Part shown: piece after piece, positions 1-8,677 of the stretch | Numbering within the stretch: position 1 is the stretch's first letter | How the letters are laid out: each line of letters begins with the position of its first letter | Assembly (NCBI GenBank): GCA_964403795.1 | Contig: CAYOHP010000010.1 | Span: 1-64,000 of the forward strand | Direction of reading: 5' to 3' | Length of the DNA stretch: 64,000 nucleotides | Source of the DNA: CAYOHP01 sp964403795 [NCBI: uncultured bacterium] | Lineage (GTDB): Bacteria; Muiribacteriota; UBA6191; CAZXTJ01 | Translations under genes and position numbers: made by a program | The notes under the pieces: generated by a model | Told to the model about the DNA's origin: nothing | The model's input: the letters and a program-made list of their open reading frames with translations, nothing else | Database searches by the model: none

Positions 1-14
1 TACGGTTCTGTGGG

Positions 15-42
15 AGCCGGGGGCGGGCAACCGCCCCCGGCT
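15..42 (-). terminator. Strong GC hairpin downstream of the first secreted-protein operon
   Basis: A perfect 12-bp inverted repeat (15-26 with 31-42) closes a 4-nt loop. It lies about 60 nt past the stop codon of the minus-strand gene ending at 102. There is no T-tract on either side, so it may be a factor-assisted terminator or an mRNA-stabilising hairpin. The structure is seen directly; the role is inferred. Confidence 0.5.
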
Positions 43-101
43 ACCCGACGAGGCGGAGCCTGCCCGCGAGCGAGGCCCTCGGGCGGAGCTGCCAGGCGGG
101 A

Positions 102-1226
102 TCAGGGACAGTCGAGGGTGCCGGCGGGGTTCACCAGATCGGCACTGGAGAGGAAGTAGCTCGAGATCCCGAGGTCGGGGATCCGGAGCACGGCCCGGTT
201 GCCCTCGATCGTCAGCACCCCGAAATTCTTGCCCTGGTTGGTCGATCCGCTGGAGCCGAGCCCCGAGGGATGGACCCGCTTCACGTCCTCGAGGTCGGCG
301 TTGGCCGTCGAGCCGCAGGTCCCGACCAGGGCAGGGCTGAAGGCCTCGACCTGGATCTGGGTGGGGAAGGTCCCGAGCGGGACGCTGATCCGCAGGTCCT
401 CGCCGGGCTGGGCCGGCACCGTCGAAGGGTTCGGGTCCTTGACCTTGCGGACCGGGTTGCCGAGCCTCTCGAAGTCGACCATGGCCACGTTGCCCTGGCC
501 GGTCGGCTGGAAATCGAGGTTGAGCGCCAGCGGCAGCGGCTCGGCGTCGACCGGAGAGGATCCGGGTGCTCCGTTGGGCGCGCCGGCCCGGAGCTGCTTC
601 TGGAGTTCCTTGTCGGAACGTCCGAAGGGGAGCGATCCGAACATCAGGCGCAGCCGGAAGTCGTCGTGGCGGGAGAAGCAGTAGATGCCCTCGCCATCCT
701 CGTTGATCGGGGTGCCGGTGGCGATGCGGACCGCGTTGCGTTTCCAGGTGGCCCGGGTGCAGATCCGGTCGAAGTTCACCCAGTACTGGAGGAGGATGAT
801 GTCGACAGCCAGGCCGGTCTCGACCTGGTAGTCGTTCAGGACCGCATTGCGGAGGATGCCGAGGTCCTGGGCGGTGTCCAGGGTGAAGCGATCCATGAAC
901 TGCATGATGTCCTGGCTGGTGTAGGCCTGGAGCACCCTCCGGATGGTGTCCTTGGCCGCCTCCCAGCGGGTCAGGTCCCGGTTCCCCACCGGGGCGCCGA
1001 AGGCGGAGCCGGCCGGGAAGGCCGTGTCGCTCCCCGGCGTCGCTGCCGGACGCGGGCCGCCCGGTGCCTGGAAGGTCGGGACCCACCACTGCAGGCCCTG
1101 GTCCTGGGGCGAGTGCCGCCCGTAGGTCGAGGTGGAATGTCCCGAGTTCGGGTCCTGGTCGTCGGCGGCGAGGGCCGGCGCGATCGGAACGAGCGAGAGG
1201 GCGAGGGCCAACCAGAGACGACGCAA
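102..1226 (-). CDS. Secreted protein of unknown function
   Basis: A 374-residue protein with a clear Sec signal peptide (RR, then a leucine/alanine-rich stretch ending near ALAA, residues 1-21) and no later membrane segment, so it is probably periplasmic or extracellular. The start is TTG at 1226; a GAGG ribosome site lies 9 nt upstream and overlaps the stop of the preceding collagen-like gene, so the two are likely one transcript 10 nt apart. The mature part contains four scattered cysteines. I do not recognise a family. Its C-terminus (VNPAGTLDC) resembles that of the upstream protein (VNPSGTNIC), suggesting a shared terminal module, possibly for assembly or surface attachment. No catalytic motif is visible. 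Confidence 0.75.
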   Translation of the reverse strand: MRRLWLALALSLVPIAPALAADDQDPNSGHSTSTYGRHSPQDQGLQWWVPTFQAPGGPRPAATPGSDTAFPAGSAFGAPVGNRDLTRWEAAKDTIRRVLQAYTSQDIMQFMDRFTLDTAQDLGILRNAVLNDYQVETGLAVDIILLQYWVNFDRICTRATWKRNAVRIATGTPINEDGEGIYCFSRHDDFRLRLMFGSLPFGRSDKELQKQLRAGAPNGAPGSSPVDAEPLPLALNLDFQPTGQGNVAMVDFERLGNPVRKVKDPNPSTVPAQPGEDLRISVPLGTFPTQIQVEAFSPALVGTCGSTANADLEDVKRVHPSGLGSSGSTNQGKNFGVLTIEGNRAVLRIPDLGISSYFLSSADLVNPAGTLDCP

Positions 1227-1236
1227 GATGTGGTCC

Positions 1237-3984
1237 TCAGTTGCCGCAGATGTTGGTGCCGGAGGGATTCACGACCGGGACCTCGTTCTGGAGGACCTCG
1301 ACCGTGAACTGGTAGGGATCCGATTCGTCCACGGCGCGGAAGCGGAGCAGGGCCCAGTCCCCATGGCTTCCCCGGATCCCGAACACCCGATCGGGAAGAG
1401 GTAGCTCGTTGCAGCCTCCGCAGATCGGGATGAGGGTCTCCAGGGAGGACTCCCGGATGTCGCGGTAGAGGGTGACGGCATCGCCGTCCGATCCGCCGCA
1501 GTCGACCACCGTGAAGTTCCGGGCGCCCCTCAGGAAGACGCCCCCGGAGGGGCTCTTGAGGATCGCGAAGTCCTCCTGGGCCTTGGGGATCCAGTCGACC
1601 TCGGGCGAAGCCAGGTCGATGCCGCGGGTGGTGATGGCGAACGACGGCTGTGAGTTCAGCCGGAACGCGATCTGCTGCGGGTGGGGGAAGCCGGAGCCCA
1701 CCATCAGGGGGAGCGGTCCGAACTGGTTCTGTGGCGGCAGCCCCGGACAGTCCAGGCTGGCGGTCGGATCGAACAGGGGTCCGTTCTTCACCTGGAAGCT
1801 GACGGCCGACGAATCGGCCGGGATCCAGAGCAGGAAGGAGCGACCGATGTCGGTGCGCCCGCCGAAGAGCTGGTCGGACGAGTTCGGGTCCGCGAACCCG
1901 AGCTGGCTGCGCACCAGGAAGTCGGACAGCACCAGGCGGACCCCGTTCACGCCTCCGGTTCCCGTGGCGCAGCTCTCGATCTCACCGGTCTTCCGCACCA
2001 GTACCTGGAAGCGTTCGGGCGGGGTGAGGAACTGCGTGTCGTCGAGCCAGAAGAGCACATCCTCTCCGGCCTGCAGCAGGCTCTGGGGGTCTTCGTGGTT
2101 GGAGGGATGGATCCCGAACTGGCGCTTGGTGCCCTTGTCGAGGTCGAGGGCCACCGCGTTCTCCCCCGCCGGGGAGGAGTCGATGGAGAGCGCCAGGGTC
2201 ACCGGCTGGGGATTGGCCAGCCCTTCCACCTCGTTCAGGGCCGCCACCAGGTTCGAGGTGTCCGAGGTGTTCAGATTGGAGAGCAGGCCGGTGATGCCCT
2301 CGACGAACTGCCTGTTCGCCACGTCGGCCGGCAGGGTCGGGTTGCCGACCTGGCGGATCCGGAAGAAGCCGAAAGCCGGAGAGCTGGTGACCGTCGTCGA
2401 GGACCCGATCGAGTTCGGACCCGCGGGGCCTTGGGGACCCTGCGGACCCTGGGCTCCGTCGGCACCGTCGGCTCCGGGGTCGCCCTGCGGCCCTTGGGGA
2501 CCCTGGGGACCCTGGGGACCCTGCGGTCCTTGGGCGCCATCGGCCCCGTCGGCTCCGGGGTTGCCCTGCGGCCCTTGGGGACCCTGGGGACCCTGCGGGC
2601 CTTGAGGACCCTGCGGTCCTTGGGCGCCATCGGCCCCGTCGGCTCCGGGGTCGCCCTGCGGCCCTTGGGGACCCTGCGGCCCCTGGGGTCCCTGCGGTCC
2701 TTGGGCGCCATCGGCCCCGTCGGCTCCGGGATCGCCCTGCGGCCCCTGGGGACCCTGGGCCCCGTCGGCTCCGGGAGGTCCCTGCGGTCCCTGGGGCCCC
2801 TGCGGCCCCTGGGCCCCGTCGGCCCCGTCAGCCCCGGGGTCTCCCTGGGGACCCTGGGCGCCGTCCGCGCCGTCCGCCCCGGGGTCTCCCTGCGGCCCCT
2901 GGGGCCCCTGCGCGCCGTCTGCGCCGTCGGCTCCGGGATCGCCCTGCGGCCCCTGCGGGCCGGTGGGACCGACCAGAGCGACCGGGCCGGTGCCACCCCA
3001 CGTTCCGGCGGTCTTGGGGCCGTAGTAGGCATGCGCGACGGTGTCGAGGTAGAAGTCGCCGTCGATCCCGAGGGCATCGCCCGGAGCCCCGGCCCCGTTC
3101 AGCACCGTGTTGATCCCGCCGCCGCCCCCGCCGGTTCCGACCCGGGAGAAGAGATCGTCGACGTAGGCGCGGGTGGCCGCGTCCTGGGCGGTCACCGGAT
3201 CGCCGAGGTCCCGCAGCCGGAACCCGCTGAACGAGATGTCGCCGTTGGGGGTCACGCCCTCCGAGACCAGCGAGCGGAAGGCGTAGGGTGAAGGCCGGAA
3301 CGCCACCCGGGGCGAGAGCTCGGTGGCTCCGCCGTCGGTGGAGACCGCCAGGTAGTAGGCCCGGTCGAAGAGCAGCACCAGGGGAGAGGTGTCCCCGATC
3401 ACGGTGGTGAAGGATCCGTCCTGGTTGAAGACCACGGGATCGGCCTCTTCGTAGAGCTTCACCCCGCCGTCCTCGACGTCGTAGATGCGCAGGACGATGT
3501 TGTGGGCCCCCTGGAAGGGGTTGCCGCCGGCATCCAGGATCCGCCCCTGGAAGGTGAGTTCGGCCGGAGGGCTGGCGAGGGCGCTGGTGGCGAGCAGCAA
3601 GGCCGCGGCCGAGGCGACCAGCCCGAGCCGGCGTCGCCGCCCCAGCAACGCCAGCAGCAGCAGGCCCATCCCGAACGCCAGGGAGGGATCGGCGGCACCG
3701 GGGACGGTGGCGCAGCCGCCACCCCCGCCTCCCCCGCCTCCGGGGGTCCCGGTCCCGGTCACGCCCGGGTTGGGGGCGAACTGGGGGATCCCTGCCACCA
3801 GGCCCGAACCGAAGGAGCTGGCGTTGCCGCCGACCGAGACCAGCGCGAACTGGGCCTGGGCGCCTCCACCCGAGGCGGTCGCCCCGGCGCTCACGATCTG
3901 CCCACCGACCAGCGTCTGGGCGGAAGCCGCCCTGCTCGCCAGCAGCAGGAGGAAAGGGACCAGGCAGGAGATCGACCGGAACAC
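1237..3984 (-). CDS. Collagen-like secreted protein with an internal sorting-like segment
   Basis: A 915-residue protein. Order: signal peptide (residues 1-25, ending RAASA); a Gly/Ala/Val-rich stretch; a poly-Gly run and a cysteine; a hydrophobic segment followed by GRRRR (about residues 95-120); a second signal-like segment ending TSALA; a beta-rich domain of the type often seen as a carbohydrate-binding-like repeat ([16 protein letters not shown]); a tail-fibre-like ATRAYVDD motif; about 61 Gly-X-Y triplets; and a 340-residue C-terminal domain with several cysteines. The start is GTG at 3984 behind GAAGGGAAG; the open frame extends further upstream but that part looks non-coding. The hydrophobic plus tetra-arginine segment would normally end a sorted surface protein; here the frame runs on. 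It may be a gene fusion, or translation may restart at the Met just before the hydrophobic run. Likely role: a fibrous surface protein. Confidence 0.7.
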   Translation of the reverse strand: MFRSISCLVPFLLLLASRAASAQTLVGGQIVSAGATASGGGAQAQFALVSVGGNASSFGSGLVAGIPQFAPNPGVTGTGTPGGGGGGGGGCATVPGAADPSLAFGMGLLLLALLGRRRRLGLVASAAALLLATSALASPPAELTFQGRILDAGGNPFQGAHNIVLRIYDVEDGGVKLYEEADPVVFNQDGSFTTVIGDTSPLVLLFDRAYYLAVSTDGGATELSPRVAFRPSPYAFRSLVSEGVTPNGDISFSGFRLRDLGDPVTAQDAATRAYVDDLFSRVGTGGGGGGINTVLNGAGAPGDALGIDGDFYLDTVAHAYYGPKTAGTWGGTGPVALVGPTGPQGPQGDPGADGADGAQGPQGPQGDPGADGADGAQGPQGDPGADGADGAQGPQGPQGPQGPPGADGAQGPQGPQGDPGADGADGAQGPQGPQGPQGPQGPQGDPGADGADGAQGPQGPQGPQGPQGPQGPQGNPGADGADGAQGPQGPQGPQGPQGPQGDPGADGADGAQGPQGPQGPAGPNSIGSSTTVTSSPAFGFFRIRQVGNPTLPADVANRQFVEGITGLLSNLNTSDTSNLVAALNEVEGLANPQPVTLALSIDSSPAGENAVALDLDKGTKRQFGIHPSNHEDPQSLLQAGEDVLFWLDDTQFLTPPERFQVLVRKTGEIESCATGTGGVNGVRLVLSDFLVRSQLGFADPNSSDQLFGGRTDIGRSFLLWIPADSSAVSFQVKNGPLFDPTASLDCPGLPPQNQFGPLPLMVGSGFPHPQQIAFRLNSQPSFAITTRGIDLASPEVDWIPKAQEDFAILKSPSGGVFLRGARNFTVVDCGGSDGDAVTLYRDIRESSLETLIPICGGCNELPLPDRVFGIRGSHGDWALLRFRAVDESDPYQFTVEVLQNEVPVVNPSGTNICGN
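2418..2970 (-). repeat. Collagen-encoding short tandem repeats
   Basis: About 550 bp of near-identical 9-nt and longer units encode some 61 uninterrupted Gly-X-Y triplets dominated by GPQ, GAD, GAQ and GDP. Longer units of the pattern [12 protein letters not shown](GPQ)n recur about seven times with variable numbers of GPQ. Such DNA is prone to slippage, so length probably varies between strains or assemblies. The triplets carry Asp but no Lys, unlike many phage collagens. Confidence 0.9.
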
Positions 3985-4181
3985 GGACTTCCCTTCGTAC
4001 GCAAGGCGACTCCGACCGCGAGGTCGGCGCGACGTGCCCTCCGGCCGCACGCAGCGGCGGCGGAAGGATGCCATGTGGGACCCCTCACATGCATCTGCTC
4101 CCGGCTCCGGCCGCGACCGCTCCCCGCCACCTGCGTTTTGCGCCTCCCGTCGGCCGGAGGGCCATGCGCACCCTGCCCGGC

Positions 4182-4187
4182 TACCAT
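4182..4187 (+). promoter_or_regulatory. Candidate leaderless -10 box (TACCAT)
   Basis: TACCAT ends 8 nt before the ATG at 4196, and no Shine-Dalgarno is visible. The same TANNNT spacing recurs before other starts in this window. The rest of the divergent spacer (3985-4195) shows a CATGTG/CACATG inverted repeat near 4074-4093 and nothing else I can name. Confidence 0.4.
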
Positions 4188-4195
4188 CCGGCCCG

Positions 4196-5785
4196 ATGGA
4201 CGTCCGAGGGAAGCGGATCCTGGTGGTGGGCGCCTCCAGCGGACTGGGGCGGGCGCTGGCCCTGCGCCTGGCCCGGGCCGGGGCTCGCCTGTCGGTGTTC
4301 GCGCGCCGCCGCGGCAGCCTGGAGAGCCTGGCCGGGTCGATCCGCGAGGCGGGCGGCGAGGTCCGGGTCCTGGTCGGCGACACCTCCCGGCCCGAGGACG
4401 TACGGGACGCCTGGCAGGTCCTGGAGGAGGCCGGCGAACTCCCCGAGGGCCTCGTCTTCATGGCCGGGGTCTCCCACGTCACCCGCCTCGATCTCCCGTT
4501 GGTCGCCGAAGCCCGGGCCAACCTGGACGTGAACTTCTTCGGCTTCCTCCACTGGCTCGATCTGGTGCTCCCCCGGATGCGGGCGGCCGGGAGCGGCCTG
4601 GTCATGGCCGCCAGTGCCCTCTGCGCCTACCGGGGTGTGCCCTCGGGCGAGGTCTACGCCGCCGGCAAGGCCGCCCTGGCCAACCTCATGGAGAGCCTCG
4701 CCCTCGACCTCGCGCCCGAGGGGATCCGGGTCCACCTGGTCCTCCCCGGCTTCGTCGACACCCCCATGAGCCGGCTCAACAACTTCACCCAGCCCTTCAT
4801 GATCGACGCCGTACGGGCCGCCGACCTGATCCTCGCCGACCTCGGGGCCGGGCGCTTCCGTACCGAGCTCGGTCCCGGCATGTCGCTCCTCATGCGCATG
4901 CTCCGGGCCCTCCCCGATTCCTGGTACCAGCGGGTCTTCGCCGGCTTCGTGGCGGGCCGCCTGGCGACCGAACGCTTCCTGGCCGCGGCCCCCCCGCTGG
5001 TCTGCCGCGAGCACGGCGACCGCCTCGAGTTCGACCGCTACGCCACCTTCCGCTGTCCCCGCCCGGACTGCGAGGAGAGCGTCCGCTTCCCCCGGGACCG
5101 CCTCGACGTGCTCGATGCCCGGGGCGGACCCCGGCCCGAGGACGAACGCCTCACCGCCGCCTACCGCCTCTACGCCCTCACCTACCCGGTGACGGCCTTC
5201 CTCGCCATGAAATTGGTGTGGGAAGGCTCGCTGCGCCGCCTGGTCGCCTTCTACCGTTCCCGGATCGAGGAAGCCGCTTCCGCCGGCGGGGTGTGCCTGG
5301 AGGTGGCGATCGGGGACGGGAGCCTCACCCGGCTCGCCATGCGGGGCGCTACCCGCACCGGGCGCTTCCTGGGGGTCGACCTTTCCTTCGACATGCTGAG
5401 GCGCGCCGCATCGGCCTTCCCCCCGAAGGACGACCACCTGTTCATGCTGGCGGATGCCGCCCGGCTGCCGCTGCCCCCGGGGAGCTTCCCCCGCATCCTT
5501 TGCTTCGGCGGAGTGCACGTCTTCCGGGACCCTGGTGCCGTGCTCGGTAGCCTGGCCCGGCTGCTGGCCCCGGGAGGGGTGATCTCGGGCTCGATCCTGG
5601 CCCGGCCGGGGACGCCTGCCCAGGTGCGCTGGGCGGAGCGGTTCATCGCCTGGGGCACCCTCTCGAACTCGCTCCCGGAGCCGGACCTGGAGAGCCTTTT
5701 CGCCCGCGCCGGGCTCCGCTTCGAGCACCGGGAGTGGAACGGGAGGATGCTCCTGTTCACCGCCCGGGCCGAGGCCCGGGACTAG
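4196..5785 (+). CDS. Fused short-chain dehydrogenase and SAM-dependent methyltransferase
   Basis: 529 residues. Residues 1-250 are a short-chain dehydrogenase/reductase: NAD(P)-binding [14 protein letters not shown] near the N-terminus, catalytic Tyr154 and Lys158 (VYAAGK), and the PGFVDTPM motif. Residues 270-292 form a small Cys/His cluster (CREH...CPRPDC) like the zinc-ribbon that precedes some methyltransferases. Residues about 365-525 are a class I methyltransferase ([13 protein letters not shown] motif). The dehydrogenase resembles ketoreductases such as 3-ketosphinganine reductases, so keto-group reduction on a long-chain intermediate is plausible. It is the first gene of the lipid-type locus and ends 113 nt before the aminotransferase start. 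The fusion is seen; the substrate is unknown. Confidence 0.8.
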   Translation: MDVRGKRILVVGASSGLGRALALRLARAGARLSVFARRRGSLESLAGSIREAGGEVRVLVGDTSRPEDVRDAWQVLEEAGELPEGLVFMAGVSHVTRLDLPLVAEARANLDVNFFGFLHWLDLVLPRMRAAGSGLVMAASALCAYRGVPSGEVYAAGKAALANLMESLALDLAPEGIRVHLVLPGFVDTPMSRLNNFTQPFMIDAVRAADLILADLGAGRFRTELGPGMSLLMRMLRALPDSWYQRVFAGFVAGRLATERFLAAAPPLVCREHGDRLEFDRYATFRCPRPDCEESVRFPRDRLDVLDARGGPRPEDERLTAAYRLYALTYPVTAFLAMKLVWEGSLRRLVAFYRSRIEEAASAGGVCLEVAIGDGSLTRLAMRGATRTGRFLGVDLSFDMLRRAASAFPPKDDHLFMLADAARLPLPPGSFPRILCFGGVHVFRDPGAVLGSLARLLAPGGVISGSILARPGTPAQVRWAERFIAWGTLSNSLPEPDLESLFARAGLRFEHREWNGRMLLFTARAEARD

Positions 5786-5804
5786 GCGACCGCGGGTCGC
5801 GTCC

Positions 5805-5810
5805 TATACT
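5805..5810 (+). promoter_or_regulatory. Candidate -10 box TATACT
   Basis: TATACT lies 20 nt after the stop of the dehydrogenase-methyltransferase gene and 89 nt before the chosen GTG of the aminotransferase gene. No convincing -35 hexamer is seen. It would give that gene its own leader with the ribosome site GGAGGTGGAGG. Confidence 0.35.
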
Positions 5811-5898
5811 GGGTGTCCTCGGCGCCATGCGCCCGGAAGGCCGCGGCCTCGGGGAGGCGCCGGATGCTCCGGTCCCCGGACCGGAGGGAGGTGGAGGC

Positions 5899-8484
5899 GT
5901 GTCGAGGTCGTCCTGGGAGGAACCCGGTCGGGCGACTCTCGCCACCCCTGCGGGCCGTGCCCCGGGGGACGACCGCGACGACGGTGCCACCCCTGCGGAG
6001 CCGACCGCCGCGCTCCCGTCCGGGGCGGAGGACGCCTATCTCCGCTGGGTGCGCCCCGACCTCGGTCCCCTGATGGAGGCCCTCGGCCTGATGGTCACCT
6101 ATCACCGGGGATCGGGCGACCGCCTGTACGCAGGGGAAGGCGCCGGGGAGATCGAGGTCCTCGACCTGGTGGGCGGCTACGGGGCGAACCTGCTCGGGCA
6201 CGGACACCCCGCCATCCGCGAAGCCCTCATGGAGGTGCTCGCCGAGGGGCGACCCTTCCTGGCCCAGGGCTCCCGCAGGCCGGACGCCGCGGCCCTGGTC
6301 GAGCGGCTCGCCGCCGAATTGAGGGAGGAGACCGGACAGGACTACCTGTTCGCCTTCTCGTCGAGCGGGACCGAAGCCGTGAACCTGGCGCTCCTCCATG
6401 CCCACCTCGAGTTCGGGCGCCGCTGGGCCGGCCATCCTCCCGAGGTGCCGGTGCTGCTCATGCTCGAAGGCGGCTTCCACGGCGTGCTGCTCCAGGCGGT
6501 GCGCAAGCGGGGCTTCCCCGGTCCCCGGATCGTGATGGTCCCGGCCAACGACCGGGAAGCCCTGGAAGAAGCCTTCGAGCGGGAGCGGAGGGCGCCGGCC
6601 TCCCGGATTATGGCGCTCCTGGTGGAGACGATCCAGGGGGAAGGCGGGGTCCGGCCCCTCGAACCGGCGTTCCTGGAGACCGCCCGCAAGCTCACCCGGC
6701 GCGACGGCGTGCCCCTGGTGATCGACGAGGTCCAGACCGGGTTCGGCCGCACCGGTCGGCTGCTCGACTCGATGAACTCCGGGGTGGCCGGCGACTACGT
6801 GGCCCTGGCCAAGGCGCTCGGCGGGGGAATGACCAAGATCGGGCTCACCCTGATCGAGCGCTCCCGCTGGGTGGAGAGGTTCGACTCGTTCAGCCTTTCG
6901 ACCTTCCAGGAGGACCCGTTCTCGTGCCGGGCCGCGGCCAGGACCCTCGACCTGTTGACCCGCGACCGGGGCGCGGCGCTCGCCTCGATCCGGCGGAAGG
7001 GCGAACGATTCAAGGAGCTGCTCGAGGAGGTCCGGGCCGAGTTCCCCGACGTGGTGCGGGAGGTCCGGGGCCGCGGCCTGATGCTCGGGGTGGAACTCGC
7101 CAACCAGGACCGGAACCTCTCCAACGGCATCGGACTCCTCTCGGAGAGCGACCTGCTCGGCTACGGGGCCTCGGCCTGGTTCCTGGCCAGGGCCCGGATC
7201 CGCGTCATGCCCCCGGTGGGCTCGCCCCGGGTGCTGCGCCTCCAGCCCTCGATGCTGCTGGAAGAAGCCGACATGGTGCGCTTCACGGCCGCGCTGCGCG
7301 AGTTCTGCACGGCGATCCGGGCGGCCGACTGCGGCTACCTGCTGGCCCCGCTGGTCTCGAACCGTCCGGCCCGGGTCCAGGTCCGCACCGCCGCCGAGGC
7401 GGGACCGCCGATGGTGGAGGAGCTGCCTCCCCGCCTGCCGCGGGTGGCCTTCCTGGGCCACTTCATCCAGCCCGAGCACGTCGCCCTCTGGGACCCGAGC
7501 TTCGAGCGTTTCGACGGCGTCGAGCGCGACCGCTTCCTGCGGCGGTTCGGTACCTTCATGGCGCCCCGGGTGTTCCGTTCCTTCACCATGCGGAGCCGGG
7601 TGGGCGCCGAGATCGGGTACATGTTCCTGGGCCTGGCCCAGACCTCGGCCACCTACGCCGAGGCCTGGCGGAGCCGACGGATCCAGCCGCTGCGCGAGCA
7701 GATCGAGCGGGGTGTCGAGGTGGCCCGGGCCGAGGGTGCCCGGGTGGTCGGGTTCGGAGGGTTCACCTCGATCGTCACCGACAACCTGAAGACGATCGAT
7801 GCCCCCGACCTGGTGCTCACCACCGGCAACGCCTACACCGTGGCGGCCGGGGTCGACGCCCTGGTGGCCGGCGCCCGCGAGCGCGGCATCGGGCTGGGGA
7901 GCGCCACCCTGGCCGTGGTCGGCGCTCTGGGTAACATCGCTTCGGTCTGGTGCCAGCTGCTGGCCCCCCGGGTCGAGCGCCTGCTCCTGGTGGGACGTCC
8001 CAACACCCGTCGGCGGCTCGAGCGGTTCAAGGCCGAGCGCTTCCCGGCGGAACTGCAGGGCCGCATCGAGGTGCACACCGGGCTCGAGCCCCTCTCCCGG
8101 GCCGATCTGGTGTTGGCCGCCACCAACAGCCCCGAGCCGGTGGTCTTCCCCGAGCACCTCGACCCGGAGCGACCGGTGGTGGTCTGCGACATCTCGATCC
8201 CGCCCGACGCCGCCCCCGAACTCGACGCCATGCCCAACGTCTCGGTGATCCGGGGCGGCCTGGTGCATGCCGAGGGCAACGACCACGTCTGCTTCCCCGG
8301 GGTGCCGCTGGCCCGCGGCCAGCTCTACGCCTGCATGGCGGAGACCGCGCTGCTCGGTCTGGACGGCGCCACCGAGGACTTCTCCCGGGGACCGATCTCG
8401 GTCGAGCAGGTCGAGCGTATCCGCCAGATCGCGGTCCGCCACGGCTTCCGGTTCCTGGGGCCCAAGCTGGAGCCGTCGCTGTGA
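5899..8484 (+). CDS. Class III aminotransferase fused to an acyl-ACP-reductase-like domain
   Basis: 861 residues. Residues about 50-480 are a PLP-dependent class III aminotransferase: SSSGTEAVNLALL, DEVQTGFGRTG and the PLP lysine K305 in LAKALGGGMTKIG. Residues about 510-861 resemble the long-chain acyl-ACP reductase of cyanobacterial alkane synthesis: FLGHFIQPEHV, GFGGFTSIVTDNL, TTGNAYT, a Rossmann loop (VVGALGNIAS) and the terminal YACMAETALL, whose cysteine (C812) matches the catalytic cysteine of that family. Together these would reduce a carrier-bound acyl thioester to an aldehyde and aminate it to a long-chain amine; this is inference. The start is GTG at 5899, with a purine-rich GGAGG site; an ATG at 5827 in frame lacks one. 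The synthase follows after a 193-nt structured spacer. Confidence 0.82.
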   Translation: MSRSSWEEPGRATLATPAGRAPGDDRDDGATPAEPTAALPSGAEDAYLRWVRPDLGPLMEALGLMVTYHRGSGDRLYAGEGAGEIEVLDLVGGYGANLLGHGHPAIREALMEVLAEGRPFLAQGSRRPDAAALVERLAAELREETGQDYLFAFSSSGTEAVNLALLHAHLEFGRRWAGHPPEVPVLLMLEGGFHGVLLQAVRKRGFPGPRIVMVPANDREALEEAFERERRAPASRIMALLVETIQGEGGVRPLEPAFLETARKLTRRDGVPLVIDEVQTGFGRTGRLLDSMNSGVAGDYVALAKALGGGMTKIGLTLIERSRWVERFDSFSLSTFQEDPFSCRAAARTLDLLTRDRGAALASIRRKGERFKELLEEVRAEFPDVVREVRGRGLMLGVELANQDRNLSNGIGLLSESDLLGYGASAWFLARARIRVMPPVGSPRVLRLQPSMLLEEADMVRFTAALREFCTAIRAADCGYLLAPLVSNRPARVQVRTAAEAGPPMVEELPPRLPRVAFLGHFIQPEHVALWDPSFERFDGVERDRFLRRFGTFMAPRVFRSFTMRSRVGAEIGYMFLGLAQTSATYAEAWRSRRIQPLREQIERGVEVARAEGARVVGFGGFTSIVTDNLKTIDAPDLVLTTGNAYTVAAGVDALVAGARERGIGLGSATLAVVGALGNIASVWCQLLAPRVERLLLVGRPNTRRRLERFKAERFPAELQGRIEVHTGLEPLSRADLVLAATNSPEPVVFPEHLDPERPVVVCDISIPPDAAPELDAMPNVSVIRGGLVHAEGNDHVCFPGVPLARGQLYACMAETALLGLDGATEDFSRGPISVEQVERIRQIAVRHGFRFLGPKLEPSL

Positions 8485-8486
8485 TG

Positions 8487-8656
8487 CCCGTGAGCCTGCG
8501 GTTCGGCCCCGAGCAGAGCGAGCGGGGGGTTTGGGGGGAGTCCCTCCGAACCAATCCCAGCAACCCGCAGGGTTGCCGCTCTGGACGGGGCCCATCGGGC
8601 CTCGTCCAGAGTGGATTCCCCTGGCAGGGCCAGGGGCGCTCCGGCTACGTCCGTGT
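8487..8656 (+). repeat. Dispersed repeat, copy A
   Basis: The two ends of this spacer recur at 44507-44606. The left end (8487-8508) matches 44507-44528 in 20 of 22 positions. The right end is a hairpin CCCCTGGC-NNN-GCCAGGGG followed by a conserved 20-nt tail starting CGCTCCGGCTACG. The middle differs: this copy holds three additional hairpins that the other lacks. Confidence 0.65.
8528..8636 (+). promoter_or_regulatory. Four consecutive stem-loops in the leader of the synthase gene
   Basis: Hairpin 1: 8528-8538 with 8542-8552 (11 bp). Hairpin 2: 8560-8566 with 8570-8576 (7 bp). Hairpin 3: 8579-8593 with 8597-8611 (15 bp). Hairpin 4: 8618-8625 with 8629-8636 (8 bp). All have 3-nt loops. The three imperfect pairs (two in hairpin 1, one in hairpin 3) are G-U wobbles if read from the plus strand but A-C mismatches on the minus strand, which argues for a plus-strand RNA. 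It ends 41 nt before the GTG of the synthase. Possible roles are attenuation, translation control or transcript protection between the two genes. Confidence 0.55.
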
Positions 8657-8677
8657 GCCTCCCTGCCCGGCACCACC

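Noticed and set aside
2418-2970. Regular repeats that could suggest a CRISPR array
   Set aside because: The units are 9 nt multiples in frame with Gly-X-Y coding and have no unique spacers of constant length.
1237-3984. A prophage tail-fibre region
   Set aside because: The collagen and tail-fibre-like motifs stand alone. No capsid, tail, integrase or lysis gene is near, and the protein has a signal peptide.
5899-8484. A sphingolipid-type serine palmitoyltransferase
   Set aside because: The aminotransferase motifs are class III (DEVQTGFGRTG, KALGGG), not the alpha-oxoamine synthase family.
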